Shown here: one piece after another, positions 39,421 to 48,523 of the stretch | Position numbering within the stretch: the stretch's first letter is position 1 | How the letters are laid out: the number at the start of each line of letters is the position of its first letter | Assembly: GCA_963825405.1 (NCBI GenBank) | Contig: CAWGTB010000006.1 | Coordinates: 124,001 to 188,000, forward strand | Source of the DNA: JACPNO01 sp963825405 | GTDB taxonomy: Bacteria > Acidobacteriota > Terriglobia > Bryobacterales > Bryobacteraceae | Length of the DNA: 64,000 nucleotides | Direction: 5' to 3' | The notes under the pieces: model-generated | Databases searched by the model: none | What the model was told of the DNA's origin: nothing | Seen by the model: only the letters and a program-made list of their open reading frames with translations | Made by a program: the position numbers and the translations under genes

Positions 39421-41472
39421 ATGAAACGTGCGAGACGTCTGGCCCTTCAGCCGCAATGGGTGGCACAGAGCACATCGACCGGAGATTACCTTCTAAGTGC
39501 CGAGGGAGACACGCGCCTTATTCAAGGTGACGTTTTTCGGCACCTGATTCCTCTGATGAACGGACAGCAGACTCAGGATGAAATCGTTCACACGCTTCGT
39601 GGATCGCTCCCTGCGGGAGAAGTGCGCGCGGCGATCCGGTCGCTTGAGGCAGAAGGGATTCTGGCGGAACCAGTTTTCGGCTCCGCACCCGAGGAAGCAT
39701 TCTGGAATCTACTGGGAGCCGTGCCGGGAAAGGTGGCGGCGCGAGGCCGGGAAGCTTCCGCCGAGGTTTTGGCCACCGCCGGAGCCAACGCCGAAGGTGT
39801 CATCCGCGGTCTGCTTTCCCTGCAAATTTGTGTAAAGCCAGGAGCAATGTTTCGCGTGGTGGTGGCGGATGACTATTTAAATGCCGGTCTCGAACAGTTC
39901 AACCAGGAATCGTGGAAGCACGGGCAAGCGTGGGCGCTGGTGAAGCCGCATGGACGGCAGGTGTGGCTGGGACCTTTATTCGTTCCAGGCCGCACGCCTT
40001 GCTGGCGGTGTCTGGCGGAACGGCTGCGCGTGAACGGCTGTACCGCGGGATCATCCCTGGCGTCGCTGCCCACAACGGCGGAAGCTGCGGGCGTTCTTAT
40101 GGCGACAGAAGTCGCGAAATGGCTGCTCACCGGAACCAATCCTGAACTGGAAGGGCAAATTTGCGCGGTGGATATGGGATCGCTCGACGTCCAACGCCAC
40201 CCGGTTGCGTGGCGGCCCCAGTGCCCTGTTTGCGGCTCTCAGCGAAAAAAATCCGGCAAGCTGAGCGAACACGTGAGCCCTCTTACTGGGATTGTCGCGG
40301 GATGCGAGAAAGCGGGAGGCTGGGCGGGATTTTGCATCTACACGGCGAGGGGGAGCCAGATCTGGCGTCCCGACTTCCGGGGAAACCTGCTGTTGTGCAA
40401 TCGAATGGCGGTCTCTGGAGCCGGGCAAACCGAAGCCGAGGCGCGGGCGAGATGTTTGGGCGAAGCCATAGAACGCTACAGCATGCAATTTCACGGCGAT
40501 GAAACAAGAATCAGCGCCAGCTATCGCGATCTACAAGCCGATGCCATCGACCCGCTGACGCTGATGCAGTTTAGCGCCGCACAATATCGCCGGCGAAAAT
40601 CGCTGAACCGGGCATGGAAAGGAATGGACCGGGTTCCGGAGCCCTTCGATCCGGACCAGAAAATCGAATGGACCACGGTGCAAAGTTTGGCGACGGGAAG
40701 AACCCGCTACGTCCCCACCGCCTATTGTTATCTGGGATACGGCGAAACGTTTTGCGGCGCCGATACCAACGGTTGCGCGGCTGCTGACGTTTGGGAGGAC
40801 GCCGCACTGCATGGCTTGCTCGAACTTGTGGAACGAGACGCGGTGGGGCTTTGGTGGTATTCGCGGGCGCAGCGTCCGGCGTTTGCGTGGGAAACGCTGG
40901 GTTCGGACAGGGTCCGGTCCATGATCGATTTGATCCGCGAGCGAGGCAGGGTCGTGCATCTATTGGATCTGACCACTGACATTCGGATTCCCGCGTTTGT
41001 GGCGATATGCAGCCGGCCGGACGGAGGCGCGATGCTGCTGGGGGCGGGCGCCGGTCTGGAGCCGGAACAGGCGGTGTGCAGCGCGGTCTCGGAGTTGGCG
41101 AAAATTCTGCTCTACCGCGAGATTTCGGCCAGCCGAAGGAGCACGTTATCGCCCACGCCGGGATCCTACCTTCGACCATCGCGGGCCGCACGAACCACGG
41201 CATCCACCTATCCGCTCGTGAAGGGGAGAAGTCTGAGTCACAAGCTCAAAAGCTGCGCGGATCGGCTTAGTGCCCAGGGATTCGAGATCTACACCTTGAA
41301 TGCGACGCGGCCCGAAACCGGTATTCCTGTTGCGCGAGTCATTGTGCCGGGGCTGCGGCATTGGCGGCCTCGATTCGCTGCGGGACGGCTTTATGATGCG
41401 CCTGCCGCAATGGGGTGGTGTCCAAGAAAGCTCAAGGAGTCCGGGCTGAACCCGGCGCCGTTTCCTCTGTAA
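39421..41472 (+). CDS. fused TOMM cyclodehydratase (RRE, E1-like and YcaO domains)
   Basis: 683-residue enzyme that would convert Cys/Ser/Thr of a precursor peptide to thiazoline/oxazoline rings using ATP. Residues 1-85: winged-helix RiPP recognition element (LIPLMNGQQTQDEIVHTLR). About 90-290: ThiF/E1-like half with two Zn-binding CxxC pairs (C194-W-R-C197 and C268-P-V-C271). About 300-683: YcaO domain with the two E-x2-E motifs GEAIE (347-351) and ELVE (468-471) that bind Mg-ATP, and the C-terminal PAPFP (678-682), the PxPxP hallmark of azoline-forming YcaO enzymes. Its ATG overlaps the end of a 7-codon frame. No dehydrogenase, protease or clear Cys/Ser/Thr-rich precursor is adjacent. The region of residues 570-600 is less typical. 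Confidence 0.88.
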   Translation: MKRARRLALQPQWVAQSTSTGDYLLSAEGDTRLIQGDVFRHLIPLMNGQQTQDEIVHTLRGSLPAGEVRAAIRSLEAEGILAEPVFGSAPEEAFWNLLGAVPGKVAARGREASAEVLATAGANAEGVIRGLLSLQICVKPGAMFRVVVADDYLNAGLEQFNQESWKHGQAWALVKPHGRQVWLGPLFVPGRTPCWRCLAERLRVNGCTAGSSLASLPTTAEAAGVLMATEVAKWLLTGTNPELEGQICAVDMGSLDVQRHPVAWRPQCPVCGSQRKKSGKLSEHVSPLTGIVAGCEKAGGWAGFCIYTARGSQIWRPDFRGNLLLCNRMAVSGAGQTEAEARARCLGEAIERYSMQFHGDETRISASYRDLQADAIDPLTLMQFSAAQYRRRKSLNRAWKGMDRVPEPFDPDQKIEWTTVQSLATGRTRYVPTAYCYLGYGETFCGADTNGCAAADVWEDAALHGLLELVERDAVGLWWYSRAQRPAFAWETLGSDRVRSMIDLIRERGRVVHLLDLTTDIRIPAFVAICSRPDGGAMLLGAGAGLEPEQAVCSAVSELAKILLYREISASRRSTLSPTPGSYLRPSRAARTTASTYPLVKGRSLSHKLKSCADRLSAQGFEIYTLNATRPETGIPVARVIVPGLRHWRPRFAAGRLYDAPAAMGWCPRKLKESGLNPAPFPL

Positions 41473-44053
41473 ATCCAAGCCGCGAGAGAAGGGAAGCGTA
41501 GCGCGGATCGGACCGGAGGCTGTCATAGGCCGGATATACCTGTAACACCGAAAGAAAACTGTCGTGCTCGGCATAGGCCTTTTCCAGCCACTCGAAGGCG
41601 CGATCCTTCTGGCCTAAACCGGCGTAGACGATGGCGATATACGACGACGAGAAAGAGTCCGTCCGTCTCTTCTCCCGGAGAAGGCTCTTTAGATCCATCT
41701 CCGCCAGGTCGGCCCTGCCCAGAACGGTGCTGACTTCTGCGTGCGTGCGCACCGTCAAAGGATGATCCTTGGGCCGGTCGCCAACAGCTTCCAATTCGCG
41801 GTAGGCGGCGGGTCCGTCGCCCTGGTGAGCCATGGCTTCCGCCAGGAGCAGGTGAGCCACGAAGTGTTGCGGGTCTAGCTCCAGCATTTTTCGGCATTGC
41901 TGCACCAGCGCTTGATAGTCACGCGTGTAAAAGAATTGCACCGCCAGATTGATATTGGCTGGATTGGAGAAAGGATCAATCTCCAAGGCCAGACGGGCCT
42001 GATGCAGCGATTCGTCGAAGCGTCGAAGCTTCGATAGCATATACGAATACGATTGATGAGCCGTTGCCAAGCCGGGATTCAGGGCCAGCGCTTGTAGATA
42101 GTACGTCTCGGCGGCACGAAAATCCTTGCCGGATGTCGATGAAAGGGTGCCCAGCGCCACGTAGCTTTCGGCCAGCGTGTTGTCCAGGGAAAGCGCGCGC
42201 AAGGCGGCTTCTTTGGACTTCTGGTGAGCGGCCATGGACGGCAGCAGGCCGCGCTCCGCCATCACAGAGTACGTTTCGGCGAGCCCGGTTTGAATGGGCG
42301 CATACTTGGGATCCCCGGCCGCTGCGCTTTCAAAATAGGTCAGCGCTTCCGCCAAGCTGGCATCCGTCCTTTTAGCGAGCAAGAAACGGCCCATCAAATA
42401 GTCGCTGTGCGCGGCGGAGTTGGTGGCCACGACCGGGCCGGGCGGCGGTGATGACGGCCGGATTCCGAGCGCAGCGGTGATGGCCCACACGGTTTGGGCC
42501 CGGAACGAGAACGCTTCCCTTTCATCGTCGTCAAAGGCTTTCGACCAAAGCTGGAAACCGTTGGCCGGGTCCATCAACTTCGCAGTGAGCCGCAGACGGC
42601 CGTTATCACGCAGCACGGTGCCGATGATGATGTAGCGAACCCCCAGTTGCCTGGCGATGTCCTGAAGAGGCAGAGCAGAGTCTTCGAAACGGAAGGCCGA
42701 GGATCTGGCAATCACGCGCAAGTCAGAAACCTGGGTCAGGCCGTCGATCAGCTCATCGGTGATTCCGTCGCTAAAATATTTCGAGTTCCGGGCGCTGTCC
42801 AGATTTTTAAAAGGCAGGACGGCGATCGAATAGCGAGGCGGAGCGGGATTGGGCTCCGGCGCACGCTTACCGAGGGTTCCCAAAAAGTATGCGGCGCTGG
42901 ACATCGTCAACGCGAGCATCGCCGCGGCGCCCCAAACCATCCATCGCTTTTGCGGACGCCGCGACGCGGAGAGATCTTCACCAGCGATGGCTTGTATAAT
43001 TACCCTGGCGTCCTGGAACCGCTTTCCCGGATCCTGCTCCAGACAACGCAGAATGGCCGACTCCCAGCGCCGGTCCAAATCGGGCACCAGGGCGCGCGGA
43101 GATGGCGGCCGCTCCTGCAGGCGCTTCACAGCGGTGGCCATTGCCGTCTCCCCTTCGAACGGCTGGCGTCCGGTCACCATTTCATACGCCACTACGCCCA
43201 ACGCATAAACGTCCGTTGCAAACGTGAGGGGTTGCCCTTCCACCTGCTCGGGAGCCATGTAGGCGGGCGTTCCGCCTTCATCGAACGGATCGGTGGCGGC
43301 TTGCGACTTGCGATTCCCATCGATCGTGTTGCGGGCCAGGCCGAAGTCTGTAATCACGGCACGCATCGATTCGCCCTGCGGAACCAGCATGACGTTGCTG
43401 CTTTTGAAATCGCGGTGAATGATTCCAGCATCGTGAGCGGCGGCCAACCCCTCACTCAACTGGCAGATCAGAGGAAAAGCGTCGGCGGCCGTGTATTTCC
43501 CGCGAGTGCGCAGCGTTTCCGCAAGGGTCTCGCCGCTCAGCAGTTCCATAGTGAGGAACACCACATCCTCGCTGCCCTCCCTGCGATGGCGGAACATGTC
43601 GTATACGCGGCACACATTGGGCGAGACGATCTGGCGCGCCCGCGTCACTTCACCTTTAAAGCATTCGACAATCCTGGGATCGGACGCGACATCGGGGCGA
43701 ATCGTTTTCAGCGCCACCGATTCCTGAAGCTCAGAGTCGAAGGCCTCATAGACCTCGCCCATTCCTCCGCGGCCGAGAAACGCCAGAATCTGGAACCGGC
43801 CGGCGGCGGTGTCGCCCGGGCGAAATGCATTAGGCGCGAGTTCGCGCGACGAAAGTACCCTGGCGACCGGCATGGGTGGGCGATCCAGGAATCCTATGCC
43901 GGAGGAATGCGCGGCCACCAGGCGGCGCAAGTAGCTTTCCATTTGTTCGTCGCCGGCGCAGGCATCGCTCAGGAATTGTTCGCGCTCCTCAGCCGGATGC
44001 TCCACCGCTTGCGCGAATAATTCCTTGACGTGGCCCCACTCCGTTGGATTCAT
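41432..44053 (-). CDS. Ser/Thr protein kinase with TolB-like and TPR C-terminus
   Basis: 873 residues. Kinase domain about 85-350: FLGRGGMGEVYEAFD (P-loop), ESVALKTI (ATP Lys), IIHRDFKSSNVML (catalytic loop) and VITDFGLARN (DFG), with MAPEQVEG. One membrane helix (VWGAAAMLALTMSSAAYFLG, about residues 385-405). Then a TolB/FlgO-like domain (YSIAVLPFKNLDSARNSKYF, DELIDGLTQVSDLRVIARSS) and several TPRs to the end. Third gene of an ECF sigma/sigma-4/kinase unit (seven bases after the sigma-4 stop); it convergently overlaps the YcaO gene by 41 bases. Confidence 0.93.
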   Translation of the reverse strand: MNPTEWGHVKELFAQAVEHPAEEREQFLSDACAGDEQMESYLRRLVAAHSSGIGFLDRPPMPVARVLSSRELAPNAFRPGDTAAGRFQILAFLGRGGMGEVYEAFDSELQESVALKTIRPDVASDPRIVECFKGEVTRARQIVSPNVCRVYDMFRHRREGSEDVVFLTMELLSGETLAETLRTRGKYTAADAFPLICQLSEGLAAAHDAGIIHRDFKSSNVMLVPQGESMRAVITDFGLARNTIDGNRKSQAATDPFDEGGTPAYMAPEQVEGQPLTFATDVYALGVVAYEMVTGRQPFEGETAMATAVKRLQERPPSPRALVPDLDRRWESAILRCLEQDPGKRFQDARVIIQAIAGEDLSASRRPQKRWMVWGAAAMLALTMSSAAYFLGTLGKRAPEPNPAPPRYSIAVLPFKNLDSARNSKYFSDGITDELIDGLTQVSDLRVIARSSAFRFEDSALPLQDIARQLGVRYIIIGTVLRDNGRLRLTAKLMDPANGFQLWSKAFDDDEREAFSFRAQTVWAITAALGIRPSSPPPGPVVATNSAAHSDYLMGRFLLAKRTDASLAEALTYFESAAAGDPKYAPIQTGLAETYSVMAERGLLPSMAAHQKSKEAALRALSLDNTLAESYVALGTLSSTSGKDFRAAETYYLQALALNPGLATAHQSYSYMLSKLRRFDESLHQARLALEIDPFSNPANINLAVQFFYTRDYQALVQQCRKMLELDPQHFVAHLLLAEAMAHQGDGPAAYRELEAVGDRPKDHPLTVRTHAEVSTVLGRADLAEMDLKSLLREKRRTDSFSSSYIAIVYAGLGQKDRAFEWLEKAYAEHDSFLSVLQVYPAYDSLRSDPRYASLLSRLGFTEETAPGSARTP

Positions 44054-44060
44054 GGTCTGC

Positions 44061-44264
44061 TCATTGGCTGAGTTCGGTGTAGAGCAAAACCCTGGCCATG
44101 TGCCAGTCGCGCTTGACGGTGCGCACGGGGACGCCGAGCGCTTCGGCCATTTCGGTGTCTGTCATGCCACGGAACAACCGCAATTCCACGAGGCGGCTCA
44201 GGCGGGGATCGGATTGCTTCAGCCGCAAAAGCGCCTCCTTCAACTTTTTTAGATCCACATCCAT
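44061..44264 (-). CDS. free-standing sigma-factor region 4 (HTH) protein
   Basis: 67 residues: a sigma-4-like helix-turn-helix (LKQSDPRLSRLVELRLFRGM, then DTEMAEALGVPVRTVKRDWH) and nothing else. It starts seven bases after the stop of the ECF sigma gene and closely repeats that gene's own C-terminus (WDPRLSRVVELRFFGGLTEA, EALGVSSRTVKRDWSLAKAW). A start at 44345 is in frame but lies inside the sigma gene. Probable internal duplication that now makes a DNA-binding or competitor protein; a decayed duplicate is also possible. Confidence 0.6.
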   Translation of the reverse strand: MDVDLKKLKEALLRLKQSDPRLSRLVELRLFRGMTDTEMAEALGVPVRTVKRDWHMARVLLYTELSQ

Positions 44265-44271
44265 GATCCGC

Positions 44272-44832
44272 TCAGTTACCGATTTCGGTGTACAGCCACG
44301 CTTTGGCCAGACTCCAGTCGCGCTTGACGGTACGCGAGGAGACACCCAGCGCTTCGGCTGCTTCGGCTTCGGTCAGACCGCCGAAGAAGCGCAATTCCAC
44401 TACGCGGCTCAGGCGCGGATCCCAACTCTCCAAACGCGAAAGCGCATCGTCGAGCGCCAACAGCCGGTCGGCCCGGTCGTCAATCAGCATCGGCAACGTG
44501 TCGAGGTGGATTCTCTCGGACGAGCCGCCGCGTTTCTGCGTGTGGCGGGCGCGGGCATGGTCGATGAGGATACGCCGCATGAGCTGGGAGGCGACGGCGA
44601 AGAAATGGGTGCGGTTGTGCCAGTCCTTCTCCTGCCCTACCAATTGGACGTAGGCTTCGTTGAGTAGTGCGGTGGCTTGCAGGGTGTGGTCGGGCCGCTC
44701 GCAGCGCATATAGCGGTCCGCCATATTGTGCAGTCGGCCATAAATGAGCGGGGCCAGGCGCGATTCTGCATCTTTATCTCCGGCCCTTAGCCGGACAAGC
44801 AGCCGCGTTATTTCTCCTGAAGAACGGCCCAT
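44272..44832 (-). CDS. ECF-type sigma factor
   Basis: 186-residue sigma factor of the acidobacterial/planctomycete type. Region 2 is LLVRLRAGDKDAESRLAPLI, RRILIDHARARHTQKRGGS (the conserved -10-binding helix) and THFFAVASQLMR. Region 4 is ELRFFGGLTEAEAAEALGVS. The ATG at 44832 is preferred; the extension to 44997 is antisense-like. First gene of the unit with the sigma-4 protein and the kinase. It may respond to that kinase; no anti-sigma gene is seen. Confidence 0.88.
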   Translation of the reverse strand: MGRSSGEITRLLVRLRAGDKDAESRLAPLIYGRLHNMADRYMRCERPDHTLQATALLNEAYVQLVGQEKDWHNRTHFFAVASQLMRRILIDHARARHTQKRGGSSERIHLDTLPMLIDDRADRLLALDDALSRLESWDPRLSRVVELRFFGGLTEAEAAEALGVSSRTVKRDWSLAKAWLYTEIGN

Positions 44833-44911
44833 GTCGGCACCCAGAGCAGATAATGCGCTAAAGCAGATTCTAGCTGATTTTTGCCGTCCCGGTGGGTTCA
44901 GGGAGAAAGCG

Positions 44912-45088
44912 CTACTCAATGCCTCTGGCTTCGAAGGCGGAAACGGCGTCGTCTTCCACCTCGTAATGGATTTCGATGGGATGGCAGCAAACTTCACAAT
45001 CCTCGATAAAGGTTTGGCGCTTTACCGACAAATCGAGCACCATCGAAATCTGTTCCCAGCAGTGGGGACATGTAAAGAAGTGCTCCAC
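44912..45088 (-). CDS. CPXCG-motif cysteine-rich small protein
   Basis: 58 residues starting at GTG 45088, nine bases after the DksA-type gene stop. EHFFTCPHCWEQISMVLDLS and FIEDCEVCCHPIEIHYEVED carry four Cys in two pairs, a probable zinc knuckle. The family's usual CPYCG is CPHCW here. It is probably co-transcribed with the DksA-type gene. Weak ribosome site. Function unknown, as for the family. Confidence 0.7.
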   Translation of the reverse strand: MEHFFTCPHCWEQISMVLDLSVKRQTFIEDCEVCCHPIEIHYEVEDDAVSAFEARGIE

Positions 45089-45096
45089 TGGTTCAA

Positions 45097-45456
45097 TTAG
45101 AGTGTGGAACCGATAGGCGTATGACTGGCTTTATCCAGCTTTTCCTGATCCGCCAAACAGTAGGGCGTCCAGGGAATCGCTTCCAAACGAGCCGGCTCGA
45201 TCGCGCGGCCGCATTCGATGCACTTGCCAAACGTACCGTGCTCGATGCGGCGCAACGCTTCCTGCACTTGCACGAGCGTTTGCGAAATGACTGTGCCCTC
45301 CTGCAAAGCTTCAGATGTGTTTTGCGCCGCCGTCGCGGCATCCGCGGAATCGCGTACCTCCGGTTCGCCGGAAACGCGCGCCTCGCTTTCAAAGCGGGCG
45401 ATCTCCGCTTGCAGTTCGCGCTCCTTGGCGAGCAGTCGCTCCTTGAAATGTTGCAT
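45097..45456 (-). CDS. DksA/TraR-family zinc-finger protein
   Basis: 119 residues. N-terminal coiled coil (FKERLLAKERELQAEIARFE) and C-terminal zinc finger: FGKCIECGRAIEPARLEAIP, TPYCLADQEKL, with Cys-x2-Cys and a third Cys. The fourth position reads Asp (CLADQ) rather than Cys, as in several DksA/TraR relatives with three cysteines. Such proteins bind the RNA polymerase secondary channel and adjust initiation, often with ppGpp. Followed by the CPXCG gene. Confidence 0.9.
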   Translation of the reverse strand: MQHFKERLLAKERELQAEIARFESEARVSGEPEVRDSADAATAAQNTSEALQEGTVISQTLVQVQEALRRIEHGTFGKCIECGRAIEPARLEAIPWTPYCLADQEKLDKASHTPIGSTL

Positions 45457-45506
45457 GGCAATCTGAGTATACGATGCGCTCTCAAATCGCGATGAAGCCG
45501 GCGGGA

Positions 45507-45893
45507 TTAATGCGTGGGCCAGCCCTTCGGGTAGCGGCGAGCCACCAGATCGTCGGGGGAGATGGGATTGCGCGCGAGAAACTCGGCTTGCTCCAGAGTA
45601 AGCACCATCGCCAGGCGCATGCTGCTGCTCGTGGGCGACGCAAAAATAAAAATGCTGCTGTTGGAGCGCCAGTCCACCTGATTCTCGCCGTAGTGTTCCT
45701 GGAGGGCCTTCACAATCGCCAGCCGGCCGGGCTGAAGATAAGGAGCGCCAATTCCCCGGAGCGATGCGGTAGGAGCTGGGACCTGTGCTTGCGTTCGAAG
45801 ATTCACACTGCCGGCTTGGCCTGCCACGAATTTTCTCTCAGGTGTTTTATCGACCACTATCCGGGTTATGCCAGATTCCGCGCGGCTTTCCAA
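45507..45893 (-). CDS. hypothetical protein, 128 aa
   Basis: Unrecognised soluble protein, Arg-rich with no signal peptide. A TTG start at 45893 directly follows the TPR membrane protein's TGA (TGAGTTG), suggesting coupled translation. Its C-terminus ends in VARRYPKGWPTH. No motif could be assigned. Confidence 0.5.
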   Translation of the reverse strand: MESRAESGITRIVVDKTPERKFVAGQAGSVNLRTQAQVPAPTASLRGIGAPYLQPGRLAIVKALQEHYGENQVDWRSNSSIFIFASPTSSSMRLAMVLTLEQAEFLARNPISPDDLVARRYPKGWPTH

Positions 45894-45894
45894 C

Positions 45895-47532
45895 TCAATT
45901 TTGGTGGGATTGTTCCGCCAAGACCTGATCGATTTGTTTTCGGGCTTCGGCGGCGAACTCCGGTTTGAGGCCTAGCCGGAGGGCTTCTCGAAACGGCGCG
46001 ACGGCTTCCTCCGGGCGGCCTGTCGCCGCTAGCACCGTGCCCAGTTTGTAATAAGCGCCGCTATAATCCGGCTTGTGGCGAACCGCGAGGCGCAAGGTGT
46101 CCGCGGCTTCAGCGGGCTTGCCGCGCGCGGCGAGAGAGGAACCCAAATCGTAATATGCCGGATAAAAGCTGGGCTCGATGCGGATGGCTTCGCGGAAATG
46201 CGCGATGGCCTGTTCGTGCTGCCCTCTCTCCAACAGCGCTGATGCCAGATGATATTCGGCCAGCGTGTTGTTGTGCGTGACATCCACCGTGCGCTGAAAA
46301 ATCGTGACGCTGTCTTTCCAGTAACTGGTTTGCAGCCACGCGCCCGCAGCGCACGCGATCACCATCAGAGCCGCCACCACGGAGGCAATTCTGGGACGGT
46401 TCACCAGCGCCTCTCCCAAAAGCCAGACCAAAGCCATGAACAATCCGGCCAGCGGAATATATGTAAAGCGGTCCGCGATACCCTGACGGCCAGCCTGCAC
46501 CAGCCCGCTTGTGGGCAGTAAGATAACCACAAACCAGACCCACCCGACCAGTATATAGGGCTTGGTTTTACGGAACCGAATTGCAGCGATCGTCAATGCG
46601 GCCAGCGCTGCGCCGGAGGCCACGCCCTTCCACGGCGGCAGGCTTTGATCGTAAGGATAAAGAATGTTGAGTCCCTGGGGCCAAACAGTGAGCTCGAGAT
46701 AACGAATGTAAGAATAGAGCGCGTTGGCGATGCGTGTGGGCGTGCTTACTCCCGCCAGAAAATCGAGCGCCCCCATCCTCTTCACGCCGACGTAAGTCAC
46801 CAGCGCGGAGAGAGCGCTCAGCATGAGTAGCGGCAATTTTTCGCCGGCCAGGCGGAGAATGCCCTGGCGGCTGCTCCACTCCGGCCGGTGGAGCGGCCAA
46901 TAGTCCAGGGCCAGCAGAGCAAACGGCAAAGTAAGCAGCATCGGCTTGGCCATCAGTCCGCCAATGAACGCCAGCAGTACCCAGCCATAGCGTTTGCCCG
47001 AAGGGTGCTCCACGTAATGAACGTAGGCCCACATTGTGAGCAGGCAGAAGAGTCCGCTCAACACATTTTTACGTTCTGCGATCCAGGCCACCGATTCCAC
47101 CGCTAGCGGGTGGAGCGAAAACAGCGCCGCCACCGCCGCGCTTCGATACGTGTGGCGCGTCATTCGGCGAAACAGGGCGAAGATCAGGAGCGTGTTGACA
47201 GCATGAATCAATAAGTTGGGGACGTGATGGCTGCCGGCGTTGAGTCCGAACAACTGGCAGTCCAGCATGTGGCTCAGCCAGGTGAGTGGCTGCCAGTAGA
47301 AATAGTCCAGGGCGGTAAAGGCCCAGCGCACGTTTTCCCAACTGAAGCCGTGCGAGACGCGGGTATTGTTGACGATGTACCAGTCGTCGTCGAAGTTTAG
47401 AAATTGATAGCCGGTGACGCGCCAGTAGACCGCCAGGTTGGCCAAAGTTAAGGCGAGCGCGATCCACAGAACCTCCGCCCGTCCTTTAGAGGACTGCTGC
47501 GGTGCGCGAATTGCTGAAGTCGCCATACCCAA
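45895..47532 (-). CDS. multi-pass membrane protein with C-terminal TPR repeats
   Basis: 545 residues. About ten membrane helices over the first 400 residues, beginning with VLWIALALTLANLAVYW. The first luminal loop has FDDDWYIVNN and the sequence HPLAVESVAWIAERKNVLSG, a pattern of TMTC/ArnT-like membrane glycosyltransferases in which an Asp pair follows TM1. About three TPRs follow (HNNTLAEYHLASALLERGQH, YPAYYDLGSSLAARGKPAEA, YSGAYYKLGTVLAATGRPEE). It probably transfers a lipid-linked sugar to proteins outside the membrane, but no acceptor is known. Confidence 0.85.
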   Translation of the reverse strand: MGMATSAIRAPQQSSKGRAEVLWIALALTLANLAVYWRVTGYQFLNFDDDWYIVNNTRVSHGFSWENVRWAFTALDYFYWQPLTWLSHMLDCQLFGLNAGSHHVPNLLIHAVNTLLIFALFRRMTRHTYRSAAVAALFSLHPLAVESVAWIAERKNVLSGLFCLLTMWAYVHYVEHPSGKRYGWVLLAFIGGLMAKPMLLTLPFALLALDYWPLHRPEWSSRQGILRLAGEKLPLLMLSALSALVTYVGVKRMGALDFLAGVSTPTRIANALYSYIRYLELTVWPQGLNILYPYDQSLPPWKGVASGAALAALTIAAIRFRKTKPYILVGWVWFVVILLPTSGLVQAGRQGIADRFTYIPLAGLFMALVWLLGEALVNRPRIASVVAALMVIACAAGAWLQTSYWKDSVTIFQRTVDVTHNNTLAEYHLASALLERGQHEQAIAHFREAIRIEPSFYPAYYDLGSSLAARGKPAEAADTLRLAVRHKPDYSGAYYKLGTVLAATGRPEEAVAPFREALRLGLKPEFAAEARKQIDQVLAEQSHQN

Positions 47533-47622
47533 GCGGTAGTGTGAATACCCGGACGCGGTGAATCACAGTCCCGGAATTACCGGATAAATAGGTATAGCGG
47601 AAAAGCACGCCAACAATAAAAT

Positions 47623-47904
47623 CTATTCGCGTATCATGCCCCACAAATCGCTGGATTTGTGGCGGGAAATAGCATCTACCGGTCCGCAGGCGGCGGTGCA
47701 GCGGTGTCCATAATAGAGTTCCCGAAAGCGGCGCAATACATACTCATTGGCTTCGGCCATGGTGGGAAACGTCCATGCTCCCGCCAGACGTTTACCCCAA
47801 TGCAAAGAATCCCAGCCTGCACGGGAAGCTCTTACTAATAGATGAACCTGACCATCGCGGGTCTGATGAATGAAACTGACGGGTGCGTCTGCAGGGGTTT
47901 GCAT
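47623..47904 (-). CDS. hypothetical protein, about 93 aa
   Basis: Small protein with SFIHQTRDGQVHLLVRASRA, then TMAEANEYVLRRFRELYYGH. No domain recognised. An in-frame start at 47970 would add 22 residues. Mixed alpha/beta and plausibly coding, but the reading depends on composition alone. Confidence 0.42.
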   Translation of the reverse strand: MQTPADAPVSFIHQTRDGQVHLLVRASRAGWDSLHWGKRLAGAWTFPTMAEANEYVLRRFRELYYGHRCTAACGPVDAISRHKSSDLWGMIRE

Positions 47905-48159
47905 ACAAGGCCTGATATCCAATAGTGATTGGGGCGGCCCGGCCGTTTCACAGGTTTGTAACTGTCTCATCCTGAGGCAGTCATCTCAGTGAGGGGCATC
48001 TCTTTAGTCGTACCATCGCCCTTGCTTACTTTGCTAAGGGTCCACAGGATCAAGGGGTTGGATGATTGGCTTGGTTTGGCCAGGCGATTGCTTTTAGAAA
48101 GAGCGTAAGCCGGCGAGTGAGAAAGCCGGCACAGACTTTGGAAAGAAACGGAAACCTAA

Positions 48160-48363
48160 ATGCCCAAGACATTCATTCACGAGCAACGTTCACGGCTTAC
48201 CTTCAAGGCGCCAATTTGCCAGCATTGTCTGGCGGAGGCGACTCACGAAAGCCGGACTGCTTCGGGAAACTGGGCTAGCCTGTGTACCAGCCATTTTCGC
48301 CGTCTGGGTTCTTCCTCGAACTTTCGGCAGCTGATCTCATGGGGCCAGGCGCAAGCCGCATAG
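48160..48363 (+). CDS. small Cys-containing protein, 67 aa
   Basis: Plus-strand ORF in the 550-base gap between the unknown gene at 47.6-47.9 kb and the pilin. It has APICQHCLAEATHESRTASG and LCTSHFRRLGS, a CxxC pair and a later C-x2-H, a possible zinc site. GGAAAG lies upstream of the ATG. Otherwise unrecognised. The remaining gap holds a GCCGGC repeat at 48110/48126 (a 6-bp stem) but nothing else I could identify. Confidence 0.38.
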   Translation: MPKTFIHEQRSRLTFKAPICQHCLAEATHESRTASGNWASLCTSHFRRLGSSSNFRQLISWGQAQAA

Positions 48364-48523
48364 GAAACCAAATGACTTCCGTATTTGCTCCGCTTCTTTC
48401 GATTGCTAACTATGGTTAAGCAATCATTTGGCCCAGTTTTATTTGGAAATGCAAAAGCTATTCCTGTATATATTCTCACAGGGAACGCAAGAGCGTACCG
48501 AAGGGAATAAGGAGCAAACGAAA

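Noticed and set aside
42494..44020. 508-residue plus-strand open frame
   Set aside because: It lies opposite the Ser/Thr kinase gene, whose domains are intact; the plus-strand product is Arg/His-rich and matches no family.
48000..48160. Possible cyclic-di-GMP riboswitch or other structured RNA upstream of the pilin
   Set aside because: A GCCGGC repeat is present, but the conserved core sequences of known c-di-GMP riboswitches could not be found.
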